Source: Acidisoma sp. L85 (GTDB lineage Bacteria > Pseudomonadota > Alphaproteobacteria > Acetobacterales > Acetobacteraceae). From it: a stretch of 64,000 nucleotides of DNA. Of this stretch, positions 35,520 to 45,739 are shown in pieces; position 1 is the first letter of the stretch; each line of letters starts with the position of its first letter. The position numbers were made by a program, and so were the translations under genes. The notes beneath the pieces were generated by a model. That model was not told the origin of the DNA. It saw only the letters and a program-made list of their open reading frames with translations, and ran no database searches. The DNA lies in NCBI RefSeq assembly GCF_009765865.1, contig NZ_LMUQ01000049.1, positions 5,150 to 69,149 on the forward strand, read 5' to 3'.

Positions 35520-36614
35520 TCACGCGGCGAGATGTCGCCCAGAGTCATTTGCCACGTTCAAAGGGCGATCCTCCTCGGGGAGAGCACGCAGGACAAAAAA
35601 GGATGGATCGCTAACCTGCCGTCTAACCGCCGGGATGATCTCCTGATAGGTCGTCCAGAGACTGGAATACGTCACCGGACATTGGTCTTTGATCATCTCA
35701 TGCAGCTGCGGGAGATTGTAGAACGGCACCATCGGAAACATATGATGCTCGATATGATAGTTCATGTTCATGTACAGGAAGCGGAAAGCGGGGTTCATGT
35801 AGAAGGACCTCGTGTTCAGGCGGTGATCACGAATATCCTCGGCCAGGCCAGCATGCTGTGTGATGTTGAAAAGCTGCGCTAGAAATCCTCCATAAAATCG
35901 CGGCAGGAACACGAACATCGCTGGCAGAATACTGTGGGTGACGATGCAAAGAACGATTACCGCCAGGAAGATGGCGACATAGAGCCGCGAGAGCCAGAGG
36001 ACTTTGCCACGCTCCAGCTCCGGCACGAAATGCTTGCCATCCTCCGACAAGCGTCCCATCGCATGGTTCAAAATGTAACGGAGCTGAGTAAAGCCGCTTT
36101 TGATGTAGAAGACATCGAGTAGCATGCCAGCTATGTCTGGCGGCCGGGGAACGGCGATCTCCGGGTCTTTGCCAACTTGCAGCGTATCGGTGTGATGCCG
36201 TGCGTGGCTCCAGCGCCAGTAAACACCCTCGTGCAGCGTCATGAACGCAGAGAGGTGGTACAGGGCCTCATTCAGCCAGCGTGTTTTGAACGGCGTGCCG
36301 TGGGACAGCTCGTGGGCACTATGGTCGGAGGCTGCATAGAGCACGCCGTAGAGCGCGAATGCTGGCACGCACCAGACCGTGCCCCAGGTGAGGAATGCGA
36401 CGGTGCCCGAAAATGCGAGAAATCCCAGCCACGTTACGAAATGCCGGAGGGATTCCTTGTCGGACCGTCGCATCAGGGCCTTGAGGGCCTTGCGGTCAAC
36501 CTTTGCCGAGAACCATGCCTCCTCGACACGCGCCTCGAACCCTCCGTCACGAAGGTCTTCCGTTTCCGCAACCGGACTGGCGAGCTTGTATCGTCCCGCG
36601 AGAGCGTGGCCCAT
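35520..36614 (-). CDS. Membrane fatty-acid desaturase family protein
   Basis: This 364-residue membrane di-iron oxygenase/desaturase has three histidine boxes, HSAHELSH (98-105), HARHH (137-141) and HIEHH (287-291), plus NITQHAGLAED (250-260). Hydrophobic segments lie at about 60-95 and 205-245. Such enzymes desaturate or hydroxylate acyl chains, alkanes or carotenoid-like substrates with O2. ATG 36614 follows GGGAGG by four bases. The gene heads a leftward set with a sugar-binding protein and a Gfo/Idh dehydrogenase and is divergent from a LacI regulator, an unexpected setting for lipid desaturation. Confidence 0.83.
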   Translation of the reverse strand: MGHALAGRYKLASPVAETEDLRDGGFEARVEEAWFSAKVDRKALKALMRRSDKESLRHFVTWLGFLAFSGTVAFLTWGTVWCVPAFALYGVLYAASDHSAHELSHGTPFKTRWLNEALYHLSAFMTLHEGVYWRWSHARHHTDTLQVGKDPEIAVPRPPDIAGMLLDVFYIKSGFTQLRYILNHAMGRLSEDGKHFVPELERGKVLWLSRLYVAIFLAVIVLCIVTHSILPAMFVFLPRFYGGFLAQLFNITQHAGLAEDIRDHRLNTRSFYMNPAFRFLYMNMNYHIEHHMFPMVPFYNLPQLHEMIKDQCPVTYSSLWTTYQEIIPAVRRQVSDPSFFVLRALPEEDRPLNVANDSGRHLAA

Positions 36615-36771
36615 TATGCCTCCCAATCCTTGAAACAATTCGCGCGTATTTTAAGCGGAGGCCCTTTGAGGGCAATTTGTTTCCGTTGCCTAACGCTATC
36701 GCTCTGGCCTATGGACGTCCACGCAAATGGTGGTGGTTTCCCATCATTGCCATGGCAGCGGGGCGCGGCTG

Positions 36772-37812
36772 ATGAAGCGGCATGAGAACGCCAAGTTCGA
36801 CCGGAAGCGGGCGACGATGGAGGATGTGGCGGCTCTCGCTGAGGTCGGTGTGGCTACCGTCGACCGGGTGCTTAACGAACGCGGCGGTGTCCGCTCGGAA
36901 ACCGCACAGGTCGTGCTGAAGGCGGCCAGGCGGCTTGGTCTGAAGCGTATTTTGCCTCCGTCACATCACATGGGACTTCGCATCGAGGTCCTGCTCAATC
37001 GGCGCGAGCTGCCCCTCATAGCTAGGATGGCTGAAGCCTTCGAACACATCGGCCGGAGCCTCGACCGTTCGATCATTGTGCAACGAACATTGCTCGCGGA
37101 TGACGAGCCTGCTCATATCGCGGCTAGGCTGAAGGCCACGACCTGCAACGCGGTCGTTATCTACGCGCCCGAAGACGAGATCGTTGTTGAGGCCGTCAAC
37201 GCGGTCACTGCGGCGGGCGTGGCAGTCGTCACGGTTATCTCGGATCTGCCGTCCTCCAGGCGTTTGGCTTACGCCGGGATAGACCACTTCATGGCGGGCG
37301 AAACGGCTGGCTTCTTCTTGTGCCAGATGATCCGGCAGCAGGGCCCGATCCTTGTTCTGTGTCACAACTTCCGGATCCAATCGCATTCCGAGCGGATCCG
37401 CGGCCTGCGGACTATCCTGGAGAGGGAGAATCCTGGCATACACATCGCTGACATCGTCCAAGGACAAGACAGCGTAGCGCTGTCGGGCCGCCTGCTTTCG
37501 GAAGCAGTTCGCCGGCATCCGGATATAGTCGGGATCTACAATGCGGGGGCCGCCCATGAAGCCATCCGAAAGGTATTGCACGAGGTTTCGGGGCAGTCTG
37601 TGCCGATCTTCGTGGGCCACGAGCTTACAACAGAGACGCGCGGCATGTTGCGAGATAGGACAATGACGTTGGTCATCGATCAGAATCCATTTCAGCAAGC
37701 CCAGAAAGCGATCGATCGTCTTCTTCAGCATTACGGCTACCGCGAGACAGAGGTGGCGCCACCCGATCGCCAGGGCGTGCAATTCACATTGCATGGTCCG
37801 TTCAACATCTAG
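36772..37812 (+). CDS. LacI-family transcriptional regulator
   Basis: This 346-residue regulator has an N-terminal HTH (about 15-40: MEDVAALAEVGVATVDRVLN) and the hinge helix region ETAQVVLKAARRLGLKR, followed by a periplasmic-binding-like effector domain with GIDHFMAGETAGFFL. It resembles the LacI group that controls inositol and rare-sugar operons. It is divergent from the desaturase (157-base gap) and is the likely repressor of the leftward desaturase/binding-protein/dehydrogenase set. Confidence 0.87.
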   Translation: MKRHENAKFDRKRATMEDVAALAEVGVATVDRVLNERGGVRSETAQVVLKAARRLGLKRILPPSHHMGLRIEVLLNRRELPLIARMAEAFEHIGRSLDRSIIVQRTLLADDEPAHIAARLKATTCNAVVIYAPEDEIVVEAVNAVTAAGVAVVTVISDLPSSRRLAYAGIDHFMAGETAGFFLCQMIRQQGPILVLCHNFRIQSHSERIRGLRTILERENPGIHIADIVQGQDSVALSGRLLSEAVRRHPDIVGIYNAGAAHEAIRKVLHEVSGQSVPIFVGHELTTETRGMLRDRTMTLVIDQNPFQQAQKAIDRLLQHYGYRETEVAPPDRQGVQFTLHGPFNI

Positions 37813-39212
37813 CAGCGACTTAGCCCAGCACCACATCGGCCGAACCTGGAACGGGTATTCCGATGTTTTCCGAGAACCACGCGCAAACAACGACGTGATT
37901 GCCAAGAAGGCCCGAAATACGGGTCAATGCGCCGGGCATCGCGCATGGACTCAAGCCCCTCTTCCGCGCGGCCTATCCGGGTAAGGAGTATACCGAGATC
38001 GGCCTTGCTCGCCGGGTTGGCCGGATTAATCTCATTGGCGCGCTCCATATGGCGCAGCGCCGTATCGAAGCAACGTCTTTCCAGGTACAGATGGCCCAGC
38101 GCCGCGTGGCTCGTGCCTTCACCATCAGAGAGTTCGACCTCTCGCTTCGCCAGTGCGAACGCGCGATCAAGGACTTCCGGCGGCCATGCGAGCGCCCGGC
38201 TAAACTCGCGTTGCAGGATCATCGCCAATAGGCTGTGAGGGAGTCCGTATCCGGAGTCGAGTTCGATCGCCTGCTCAAGGGCGCGCTTAGCTTCGGCCCG
38301 TGCCAAGGGTTGGTCCCATACCAGCCAGTTGGCCCGCATCTTAAGGTCGTAAGCGGCCGGACTGGACGGTGGCCTACGACGCAAATGTTCTGCCGTGCTC
38401 ACATACACCCGGCCGACCAGGGTTCCCGCAATTGTTCGAACCAGTTCGTCCTGCAGGGCGAAGAGATCTCGCATCGGACGATCGTAGCGTTCGGCCCAGA
38501 CGTGATGGCCAGCCTGGCGTCGATCAACTGAGCCGTGATCCTGACGCGCTCTCCGAGCCGGCGGACACTGCCCTCTGCCAGGTAACGCACGCCAAGCTCG
38601 CGCCCCACCGCCTGGATGTCAACGCGATGACCCTTGAAGCGGAAGGTGGCCTTGCTCGAGGCAACCGCCAGCAATTGCCAGCGTGATAGATCAGTTATGA
38701 CGTCCTCGGTGATCCCATCTGAGAAATACTCTTGCTCGCGATCCGAAGACATGTTGACGAATGGCAGCACGGCGATGGAGACCCTGACGCGCCCGCCGAG
38801 GTTTCCGCCGTCAGAGGCGCTCGCTGCACCCGCCTTGGTCGAGCCATGGCCGCACCCGGGCCGCCCAGGCTCCCCCGAAGCTCGCTGCTGGGCGGCGGCG
38901 GCGGGTAGCACCAGCCAGTAGCCGCGTTTCGGCGCGGTTTTTAACACCAGGCGGTCGGTATCCTGGAATGCACGGCGGATTTCGTGCACGCACTGCACAA
39001 GGTTGTCATCGGTTACGATGCGGCCGGCCCACAACGCATCCATAAGTTCGTCCTTGGTGACGAGCCGGCTGGCATGCTCAGCCAAGTAGCGCAGGACAGC
39101 GAACGCTTGTGGCCGCAGGGCGACTGAATGCCCCGAAGTAGTACTCAACGTCTCGCTGCGCGAAATCGGCAATCACATCATTGACGGCAAGCTTCCGACC
39201 CTGAACGTCCAT
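37809..39212 (-). pseudogene. Winged-HTH/TPR regulator (CadC/adenylate-cyclase-like), multiply frameshifted
   Basis: Pieces in different frames join into one protein. The start MDVQGRKLAVNDVIADFAQR is followed, after a shift near 39150, by a OmpR/CadC-type winged helix (VALRPQAFAVLRYLAEHASR, KTAPKRGYWL). Next is the FVNMSSDREQEYFSDGITED block typical of TolB-like/adenylate-cyclase-associated regulators. After a second shift near 38500 (GHHVWAERYDRPMRDLFALQ) come TPR repeats (HAALGHLYLERRCFDTALRH). The C-terminus breaks off near 37850. At least two indels mean it is unlikely to be functional. Confidence 0.72.
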
Positions 39213-39578
39213 CGGGCCCTCCGAAATAACGGGCCTCGGCACCCCGAGACCCCTTATAGCACATTCCGACGGGGTTGCCGCCTCAGCCTGCACCGTGCTG
39301 CGTCGAGAAATCATGCAAAAATTCGGCGGCCGATCGGATCGCCTTCGTTACGCAGGAACCGGAGCGACCTATGATGTGTAATCTGATTCGGCGCTTCGAC
39401 CGTAACCACGTCCCGCTCGTTCCGGGCCATGGATGTCGCGTTGGGCAAGGCGAAGATGTCCGACAATGACATACTGACGTACGGAGGGTATTTCCCATCT
39501 ATTTGACTCGAGGAGATCGAACTAACCCACCTACTGTTCGAACCGTCGAAGGAGCGGACTTTAATCAAGTGCACTCTG
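39213..39578. other. Intergenic stretch
   Basis: No gene, RNA or repeat was recognised upstream of the broken regulator. Short frames exist on both strands but lack start sites and family motifs. Confidence 0.35.
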
Positions 39579-39776
39579 GTGAGTATCACGTTTTGTCTTT
39601 CGTTGGTCGCGGGACGCGCGGCAGCGCAGACTCCGTCTTTCCTGTGCACTCCGGAACAAACAGTGGGGTTTCTTTACCAACTTCACTCCGAACACTGGGT
39701 TCCGCAGACAATCCTCCAAGACCATCAGTATGTGGTGCGCCCATTTGACTTCTCTGGAAAGGACAACAGTCTTTAA
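39579..39776 (+). CDS. Small exported hypothetical protein, possibly broken
   Basis: This frame encodes 65 residues with a short leader (MSITFCLSLVAGRAAAQTPS) followed by FLCTPEQTVGFLYQ and HQYVVRPFDF. This recalls small secreted Bradyrhizobium proteins that begin with a Cys-containing CTxxQxxGF motif. After TAA 39774-39776 the same frame stays open for about 45 further codons (AFVEGDSFKPTFGVFDKAED), so the stop may be a recent nonsense mutation in a longer gene. The start is uncertain. Confidence 0.4.
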   Translation: MSITFCLSLVAGRAAAQTPSFLCTPEQTVGFLYQLHSEHWVPQTILQDHQYVVRPFDFSGKDNSL

Positions 39777-40740
39777 GCCTTTGTCGAAGGAGATTCATTT
39801 AAGCCAACATTTGGAGTCTTTGATAAAGCAGAGGATAATTTGTTGTCACTGTGTAGGATGACGCACTCCGGCGTCACCCCAGAATGCATCCCCTATTTAG
39901 ACGACGTTACCTTTAATCTAAAATGATCGATTTCAGATTTATTCCGCCGGAGAGTATTTGACATCGGGTTGGCATTTCTCCCCTGAGCCGCCGATGCTCG
40001 CAATTGGCCGTCGCCAGCCTTACGACGACACAGCGAGGTTCGAGAAACCACCAGCGCAAATCTTGAAACGGGGGAACCGTCCCGACGCCTCGAGCTTGGG
40101 CTCGACTGGCGAACAGTCCGCGATCTCTGCACTCGCCAGATTCAGAGGACTGGCCTCAACCAATGCGAACTTGCAGGCGTCCAGTGAGCTCACGAACCGT
40201 GCACGGCACGCCTTGATGTCCGAGGAGAGCGTTCTCCCACGGTCGATCGGGTGTTGCCGGTCCTCCTAATGTATGATGAGCTTTAGAGCTCAGCGAAGCA
40301 TGCAGAAGGACGCCGGCGAATGATTGGGAGGCCATCCGACATTTGGTGGCCGTGCATCTCGGCCTCCTTGTTGAGCGATGGCATGACGCTACTCGCTTTG
40401 TCGAAGACCCGGGACTCGACAGCTTCAAACTGCTAACCCGCCCATGAGGTTTGAGTTCGACTGGACCATCGATTTTGAACAGACGCCACATCTGCCGCCC
40501 TCGGACGGTTGATTGACGCTGTGGAAGCGCGGCGACCTTGGCGAGCGAGCGAAGTGGTTCCTTCTCACCAAGGCAGCGGCAAGGCCCTGAAGGCGCCCGG
40601 GGGCGGCCAAGTCCCACTTTCCCGCTTTCCGTGCGTTATACAACCCAGAGTAGTTAGATTGCGACTGCGCCGACAAGGTTGGCGTCCCAGTAGAGCCACG
40701 GTTGCAGAAAAACATTGACATCAACCGGCGCGGCGTAAGC
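39777..40740. other. Intergenic stretch of about 960 bases
   Basis: Apart from the read-through tail of the preceding frame (to about 39920) I see no supported gene. Leftward frames at 40156-40617 and 40425-40742 lack motifs and start sites. No tRNA-like folding or repeat was noticed. Confidence 0.35.
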
Positions 40741-41091
40741 ATGGTTATCTTGAAAAGCGAGTTGATACCGACCGCTTCAGCAGCGCGCCGGGCTTTTCTT
40801 TCCGACTATCATGCCGTTGGGCGGGCCCACAATGTGATCGACGCTGTTGTTCACTCGGAGGAAGAAGACTCGAATTTCGGGGCGTTTCGTTTCGAGACGC
40901 TGCCTGTTCCTGGGGATCGCATCAAGGTTGGCGACATCCGCGGAACCCCGGGGGTCCTCGTTGTCCTCTATGTCGAACACCATCCCGTAATGCTGCCAGT
41001 ACCGGCTGCGGCCAATCAGGACCCGAGCGTCGCCATCTGTGCGCGTTTCATTCAAGATTTGTCGGAGGACGAATTCGAGGCAGAGAATTAG
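40741..41091 (+). CDS. Conserved-looking hypothetical protein
   Basis: This 116-residue soluble acidic protein (MVILKSELIPTASAARRAFL ... QDLSEDEFEAEN) has no membrane segment. Good frame length and a following small gene 26 bases later support coding. The ribosome site is weak, and an upstream TTG at 40702 could add 13 residues. No family recognised. Confidence 0.5.
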   Translation: MVILKSELIPTASAARRAFLSDYHAVGRAHNVIDAVVHSEEEDSNFGAFRFETLPVPGDRIKVGDIRGTPGVLVVLYVEHHPVMLPVPAAANQDPSVAICARFIQDLSEDEFEAEN

Positions 41092-41117
41092 CTGTCAGCC
41101 GCTTTCGGGAGGGAGCG

Positions 41118-41237
41118 ATGGACGACGGAAAGGAACCCATTTGGCTCCGCATGACAATTGCCGCAGTGTTCTGCTTCGCAGTGGTCTCCGTCGCCATCTT
41201 GGGAGCTGCTGTCGTGCACGCTTTCCTGTCGCCTTGA
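41118..41237 (+). CDS. 39-residue single-pass membrane protein
   Basis: A short frame follows GGGAGGGAGCG at ideal spacing: MDDGKEPIWLRMTIAAVFCF, then AVVSVAILGAAVV and HAFLSP. A charged N-terminus and one membrane helix of about 22 residues are visible. It lies 26 bases after the preceding hypothetical gene, probably on the same transcript. Function unknown. Confidence 0.55.
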   Translation: MDDGKEPIWLRMTIAAVFCFAVVSVAILGAAVVHAFLSP

Positions 41238-41613
41238 GTGTCCGCAACGAGACCGTTTAAGACCCTCGAAGCTCCCAAACACCGAGAACCAATGCCCCAA
41301 TCACTTGAGCCTCTTCGAGTCAATAGCAGTCATATTGCTTCGCAGCTCACGCTCGCGACGCAGTTCTCGATCCGCCGTCGACCATCCGTCGATTTGGCCT
41401 GTTCAGCAAGCTGCATCGGACGAAGCCGTCTAATAACAAGTCGACCTTCCTCGGTGATCTCACGCAGGATCTCGGTTGCTGGCTCAAGCCGCGATACCCG
41501 CGGCGCGACTATTGGGCAAGACGGACCAACGTCTTGCCCCCACGAGGTGTCTCTGAGACGGATCATCATCTCGTGGAGCGTCCAGACTAATTAACCGGCC
41601 GAGAGAGCTGACG
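41238..41613. other. Intergenic stretch
   Basis: This 376-base stretch has only overlapping short frames on both strands and no recognisable motif. It may carry the promoter of the acyl-CoA dehydrogenase remnant. Confidence 0.35.
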
Positions 41614-43391
41614 ATGCCTGCCTATTCTGCTCCCGTCACCGACATGCTCTACGTGCTGGGCGAGTTGCTCAGTGTCGAGAGCGTGCTGTCCGAGCTACCC
41701 GGTCATGCCGACGCATCTCTGCCGCTTATGGGAGAGGTGCTGCGGGAGGCTGCCCGGTTTTGCTCGGAGATAGTCTTCCCGCTCAACCGGCTTGGTGATC
41801 AGGAAGGCTGTACGCTGGACAACGGCGTAGTGCGCACGCCGAAAGGTTTCCCCGAGGCTTATGCCGCCTTCGTTGCCAGTGGGTGGGCCGGATTGTCGCA
41901 TGACGCAAACCACGGTGGCCAAGGACTGCCGCGAGCGCTGCAAGTACTCTTCGACGAGATGCTCTCATCGGCGAATTTCTCTTTTGGGCTTGTCACGAGC
42001 CTAACCTGTGCCGCGGTGAAGGCAATTTCTGCCCACGCCGGCAGATCTACAGGCCGTCTATCTGCCTCGTATGGTCAGCGGTGAATGGACCGGAGCCATG
42101 GCGCTTACGGAAGCCCACGCCGGCACTGACCTTGGCCTGCTCCGCAGCAAGGCCGAGGCGGCGGCGGATGGCAGCTACCGTGTGACTGGCACCAAAATGT
42201 TCATTACCGCGGCCGATCACGACATGGCGGAGAACATTATCCACCTCGTGCTGGCACGTCTGCCGGATGCACCACCGGGCATCAAGGGAATCAGCCTATT
42301 CCTGGTCCCGAAATACCTTCCAGGTAAGGATGCACCGGTTGGGCTGCGCAATAGCGTGACCACCGGTTCTCTCGAGCACAAGATGGGCATCAAGGCCTCG
42401 CCAACCTACGTGATGAACTACGACGGCGCGACTGGCTGGCTGGTTGGCCAACCACATCGTGGACTGCAGGCCATGTTCACGATGATGAACGCGGAACGGC
42501 TATTCGTCGGCATCCAGGGCCTGGGGATTGCGGAGGCGGCGTATCAGGGCGCCAGCGCGTATGCCCGCGAGCGCCTGCAGGGCCGTGCGCCCGGAGTGGC
42601 AGACGGACCAACCACCCGCTTCCATCCTAGTCCACCCCGACGTACGCCGCATGTTGCTGACGATCAGGGCCTTTACAGAAGGCGGCAGGGCGCTAGCCGT
42701 GTGGCTGGCGTTGGAGATGGACAAGGCTGCGCTGCATCCCGACACATCGGTGCGTTCGGCGGCGGATGGACTGGCGGCGTTGCTCACGCCCGTGATCAAG
42801 GCAGCCTTCACCGACATGGGATTCGAGAGCGCGGTGCTGGGCCAGCAAGTACTGGGCGGCCATGGCTACATATGCGAATGGGGTATGGAGCAGCTCGTCC
42901 GTGACGCTCGTATCGCGCAAATCTATGAGGGCACCAATGGCGTACAGGCGCTGGACCTGGTCGGCCGGAAGCTCGTCCTGGAGGATGGCGCGCTGCCAGG
43001 CCACTTCTTCGCCCTGGTGCGAGCGACTATCACCGACGGAGCCGGCATACCCGGCGCTACCGAGTTCACGCTCCCGCTCGCCGCGGCGCTGGACCGGCTA
43101 GAAGCGGCAACCGTAAGGCTTGTCAACCGCATGCGGCGAGATCCAGCGGAAGCCGGCGCCGCATCGGTGGATTACCTCCGCTTCATGGCGCTGGTGGCGC
43201 TCGGCTGGATGTGGACGCGCATGGCGCTCTTCGCCTTGACCCGCGGTGCGGCAATGGAAGACCATCATCGCAGCAAGCTCAGCGTAGCCCGATTCTTCAT
43301 GGCACGGCTCCTACCGCAGACCCTCGCACTGGATGCGTCGGTAGCCGCGGGGGCAGCGTCGCTTATGGCTATGACCCAGGACGAGTTCTAA
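41614..43391 (+). pseudogene. Acyl-CoA dehydrogenase with two frameshifts
   Basis: Three consecutive frames reconstruct a long acyl-CoA dehydrogenase of the 590-residue (FadE5/DUF1974-like) class. Part one has PLMGEVLREAARFCSEIVFP and SGWAGLSHDANHGGQGLP. After a shift near 42045 (LQAVYLPRMVSGEWTGAM) part two has LTEAHAGTDLGLLRSKAE and the FAD/substrate region. After a shift near 42600 part three begins at ILVHPDVRRMLLTIRAF and has GQQVLGGHGYICEWGMEQ and IYEGTNGVQALDL. Both shifts are +1 relative, so each part is well conserved but the gene cannot make one protein. An acyl-CoA ligase gene follows, so the two formed a beta-oxidation pair. Confidence 0.85.
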
Positions 43392-43439
43392 ATCCGGCGT
43401 GTCAAACGACCCAAATAATCAGAAGGAAATGGGAATCCG

Positions 43440-45086
43440 ATGCGAGCCATGATGATGGATGTCCCGCTCTCGGTCTCGTCGATCCTCCTTCACGCAGCGC
43501 AGTATCATGGGCAGGCGGAGGTAGTTTCACGCAGCTTGGATGGCACGATCCACCGGACAACCTACGCCGATCTCGGCCGGCGTTGCGCCCGTTTGGCGAA
43601 CGCCTTGTCACGTCTGGGCATCAAAGCCGGTGAACGGGTCGGCACGCTCGCCTGGAACGGCTACCGGCACCTGGAAGTCTACTATGGCGCCGCCAGCGCC
43701 GGCCTGGTCTGCCACACGATCAATCCGCGGCTGTTCCCCGACCAGATCGAATTCATCGTGAATCATGCCAGCGACCGGGTCCTGTTCACCGACCTGGATT
43801 TCCTGCCGTTAATCGCGCTTGTCGCAACCCGCCTGACCCAGCTCGAGACGGTCGTCGTCATGACGGATGCCTTGCAAATGCCCGCCAAGTCGCTCGGCTC
43901 GTTCTCGATGCTTTGCTACGAGGACCTACTGGAGGCAGAGTCCGACAGCTTCAGCTGGCCAGTGCTGGACGAAAACACTGCAGCCGCCTTGTGCTACACC
44001 TCCGGAACCACGGGCTACCCTAAAGGCGTGCTCTACAGCCACCGGTCGATCGTGCTGCACGCCATGATGGCCTGCACGCCGGATGCATTCGCATTGTCGG
44101 CTCGATCGGTGATCATGCCCGCCGTGCCGATGTTCCACGTCAACGCCTGGGGACTACCCTATGCGGCTGCCATAGTCGGAGCCAAGCTGGTTCTGCCAGG
44201 GTCAAAGCTCGACGGTGCGAGCCTTCACGGACTGATTTCGGCAGAGCGCGTCACGTTCACCGCAGGCGTCCCGACCGTTTGGATGGCTCTGCTGGATTGG
44301 GTCATGAAAAATGGGCTCAGTCTTGAGCCGCTCGAACGAGTAGCCATTGGCGGGTCGACCTGTCCTCCGGTCATGCACGAGCGTTTTCGCAACCTTGGTG
44401 TAACGCCGTTGCATGTTTGGGGAATGACTGAGACCAGCCCGGTTGGTTTGACCAATACACCGAAAGCCGGCATGCCGCCCAAGGCGCCGGAGGAGGAAGC
44501 CCGCTTTGCGGCCAAGCAGGGCCGCCCAGTGTTTCCCATGCAGTTCCGCGTCATGGACGCCACAGGTGCCGAGATTGCCTGTAACGGAACCGCCTTTGGC
44601 GATATGCAGGTTCGCGGGCCATGGGTGGCATCCAGCTATTATGGCGACGAGCCCAATTCCTCCCACGCCGGACCGGGCTGGTTATCGACCGGAGACGTGG
44701 TGACCATGGATGCGGACGGATACTTTCAGGTGGTCGATCGCAGCAAAGATGTCATCAAATCCGGTGGCGAGTGGATCAGCTCAATCGAACTTGAGAATAT
44801 TGCCCTGTCTCACCCGGCTGTGCAGGAGGCGGCCTGCGTTGCCCGTCCGGATGCGCACTGGGGTGAGCGTCCGTTACTGGTCGTCGTCGCAAGGCCGGAC
44901 GCCGCGACGACAGAAGAGGAAATTCTGTCGCATTTTTCCGGGCGGGTACCACGATGGCGTATCCCGGATAGTGTTGTTTTCGCGCCGGAGCTACCTCACA
45001 CGGCTACGGGAAAGCTGCTGAAGACCAAGATACGCGAGCTCTACTGCATGGCACCGAAAAGCCGCGAGTTTGGGATGCTTCGCTGA
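43440..45086 (+). CDS. Acyl-CoA synthetase (fatty-acid-CoA ligase)
   Basis: This 548-residue AMP-forming ligase activates medium- or long-chain fatty acids as CoA esters. It has the ATP-binding P-loop YTSGTTGYPKG, the A5 motif WGMTETSPVG, A7 GWLSTGDV, A8 DRSKDVIKSGGEWISS and A10 TATGKLLKTKI with the catalytic Lys. It is complete and of normal length. It lies 48 bases downstream of the broken acyl-CoA dehydrogenase. A second start nine bases in (MMMDVPL) is possible. Confidence 0.9.
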   Translation: MRAMMMDVPLSVSSILLHAAQYHGQAEVVSRSLDGTIHRTTYADLGRRCARLANALSRLGIKAGERVGTLAWNGYRHLEVYYGAASAGLVCHTINPRLFPDQIEFIVNHASDRVLFTDLDFLPLIALVATRLTQLETVVVMTDALQMPAKSLGSFSMLCYEDLLEAESDSFSWPVLDENTAAALCYTSGTTGYPKGVLYSHRSIVLHAMMACTPDAFALSARSVIMPAVPMFHVNAWGLPYAAAIVGAKLVLPGSKLDGASLHGLISAERVTFTAGVPTVWMALLDWVMKNGLSLEPLERVAIGGSTCPPVMHERFRNLGVTPLHVWGMTETSPVGLTNTPKAGMPPKAPEEEARFAAKQGRPVFPMQFRVMDATGAEIACNGTAFGDMQVRGPWVASSYYGDEPNSSHAGPGWLSTGDVVTMDADGYFQVVDRSKDVIKSGGEWISSIELENIALSHPAVQEAACVARPDAHWGERPLLVVVARPDAATTEEEILSHFSGRVPRWRIPDSVVFAPELPHTATGKLLKTKIRELYCMAPKSREFGMLR

Positions 45087-45739
45087 AGGTCATTTTCGAT
45101 TCCAGAGTTGTGGGGGAATCTCGTCGTTGGTGGAATGAGGAGCTCATTTGCTATGGCCAAGCCTAAAATCTCGATCGACTACTCCAGCAGGGGCCCTCAC
45201 GCGAGCCGCACAGACACTTGAGCCCCTTTTGATTGTTCAAGAGGGCCGTCGCCACGCATTTCAACAATGCGACAGCGGTTCAAGTTCGCGAATAACTAGC
45301 CTTGCGTCGATGAATATGCCCCGCCGCGGGCTGGAGCAACACGATCCTTAGATGGTCCCAGCGCCAGTCGCGGCGGGGCACACAATATCGGAGACCCATC
45401 CATGCGTTTCAGGGTCTATGCTGACCCTGCCCTATACTTCGTGTTACGCGAACTGGAGAGGAGGATGCGGCTGGCCCGGAAATTGTGAATAGAGTCTTAT
45501 TCTTCCCTTATCGGCGTTTTGTGAAGCTGAGAAAGTTTCTCTGCTCTGAGCAAGCTGCTGCACCTCACGAAGTTGTGTAGTGACATCGCGAGATCGACCG
45601 TCTCGTCGCATCTGCGGATTCGCAAGATGATGCGACCATCTTCTGTGATCCTGGATGAGCGCGGCCGTAAATACACTCTTACCTGGCAGCGCTCACCACC
45701 GCATCCTTAGGGCACTAGAAACTTTCCGGTGGCTTGACT
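45087..45739. other. Intergenic stretch with inverted repeat
   Basis: This 653-base stretch between the ligase and Ku genes has no supported gene. It contains the 12-bp inverted repeat described at 45317-45380. A short frame at 45148 lacks a ribosome site and family motifs. Confidence 0.4.
45317..45380. repeat. 12-bp inverted repeat with 40-base spacer
   Basis: TGCCCCGCCGCG at 45317-45328 is matched by its exact complement at 45369-45380. No T-run follows either arm, so a terminator is doubtful. It could be a cruciform or a small mobile palindromic element. Confidence 0.6.

Noticed and set aside
45317-45380. Intrinsic terminator for the acyl-CoA ligase gene
   Set aside because: The repeat is over 200 bases after the stop, the loop is long, and there is no T-run.
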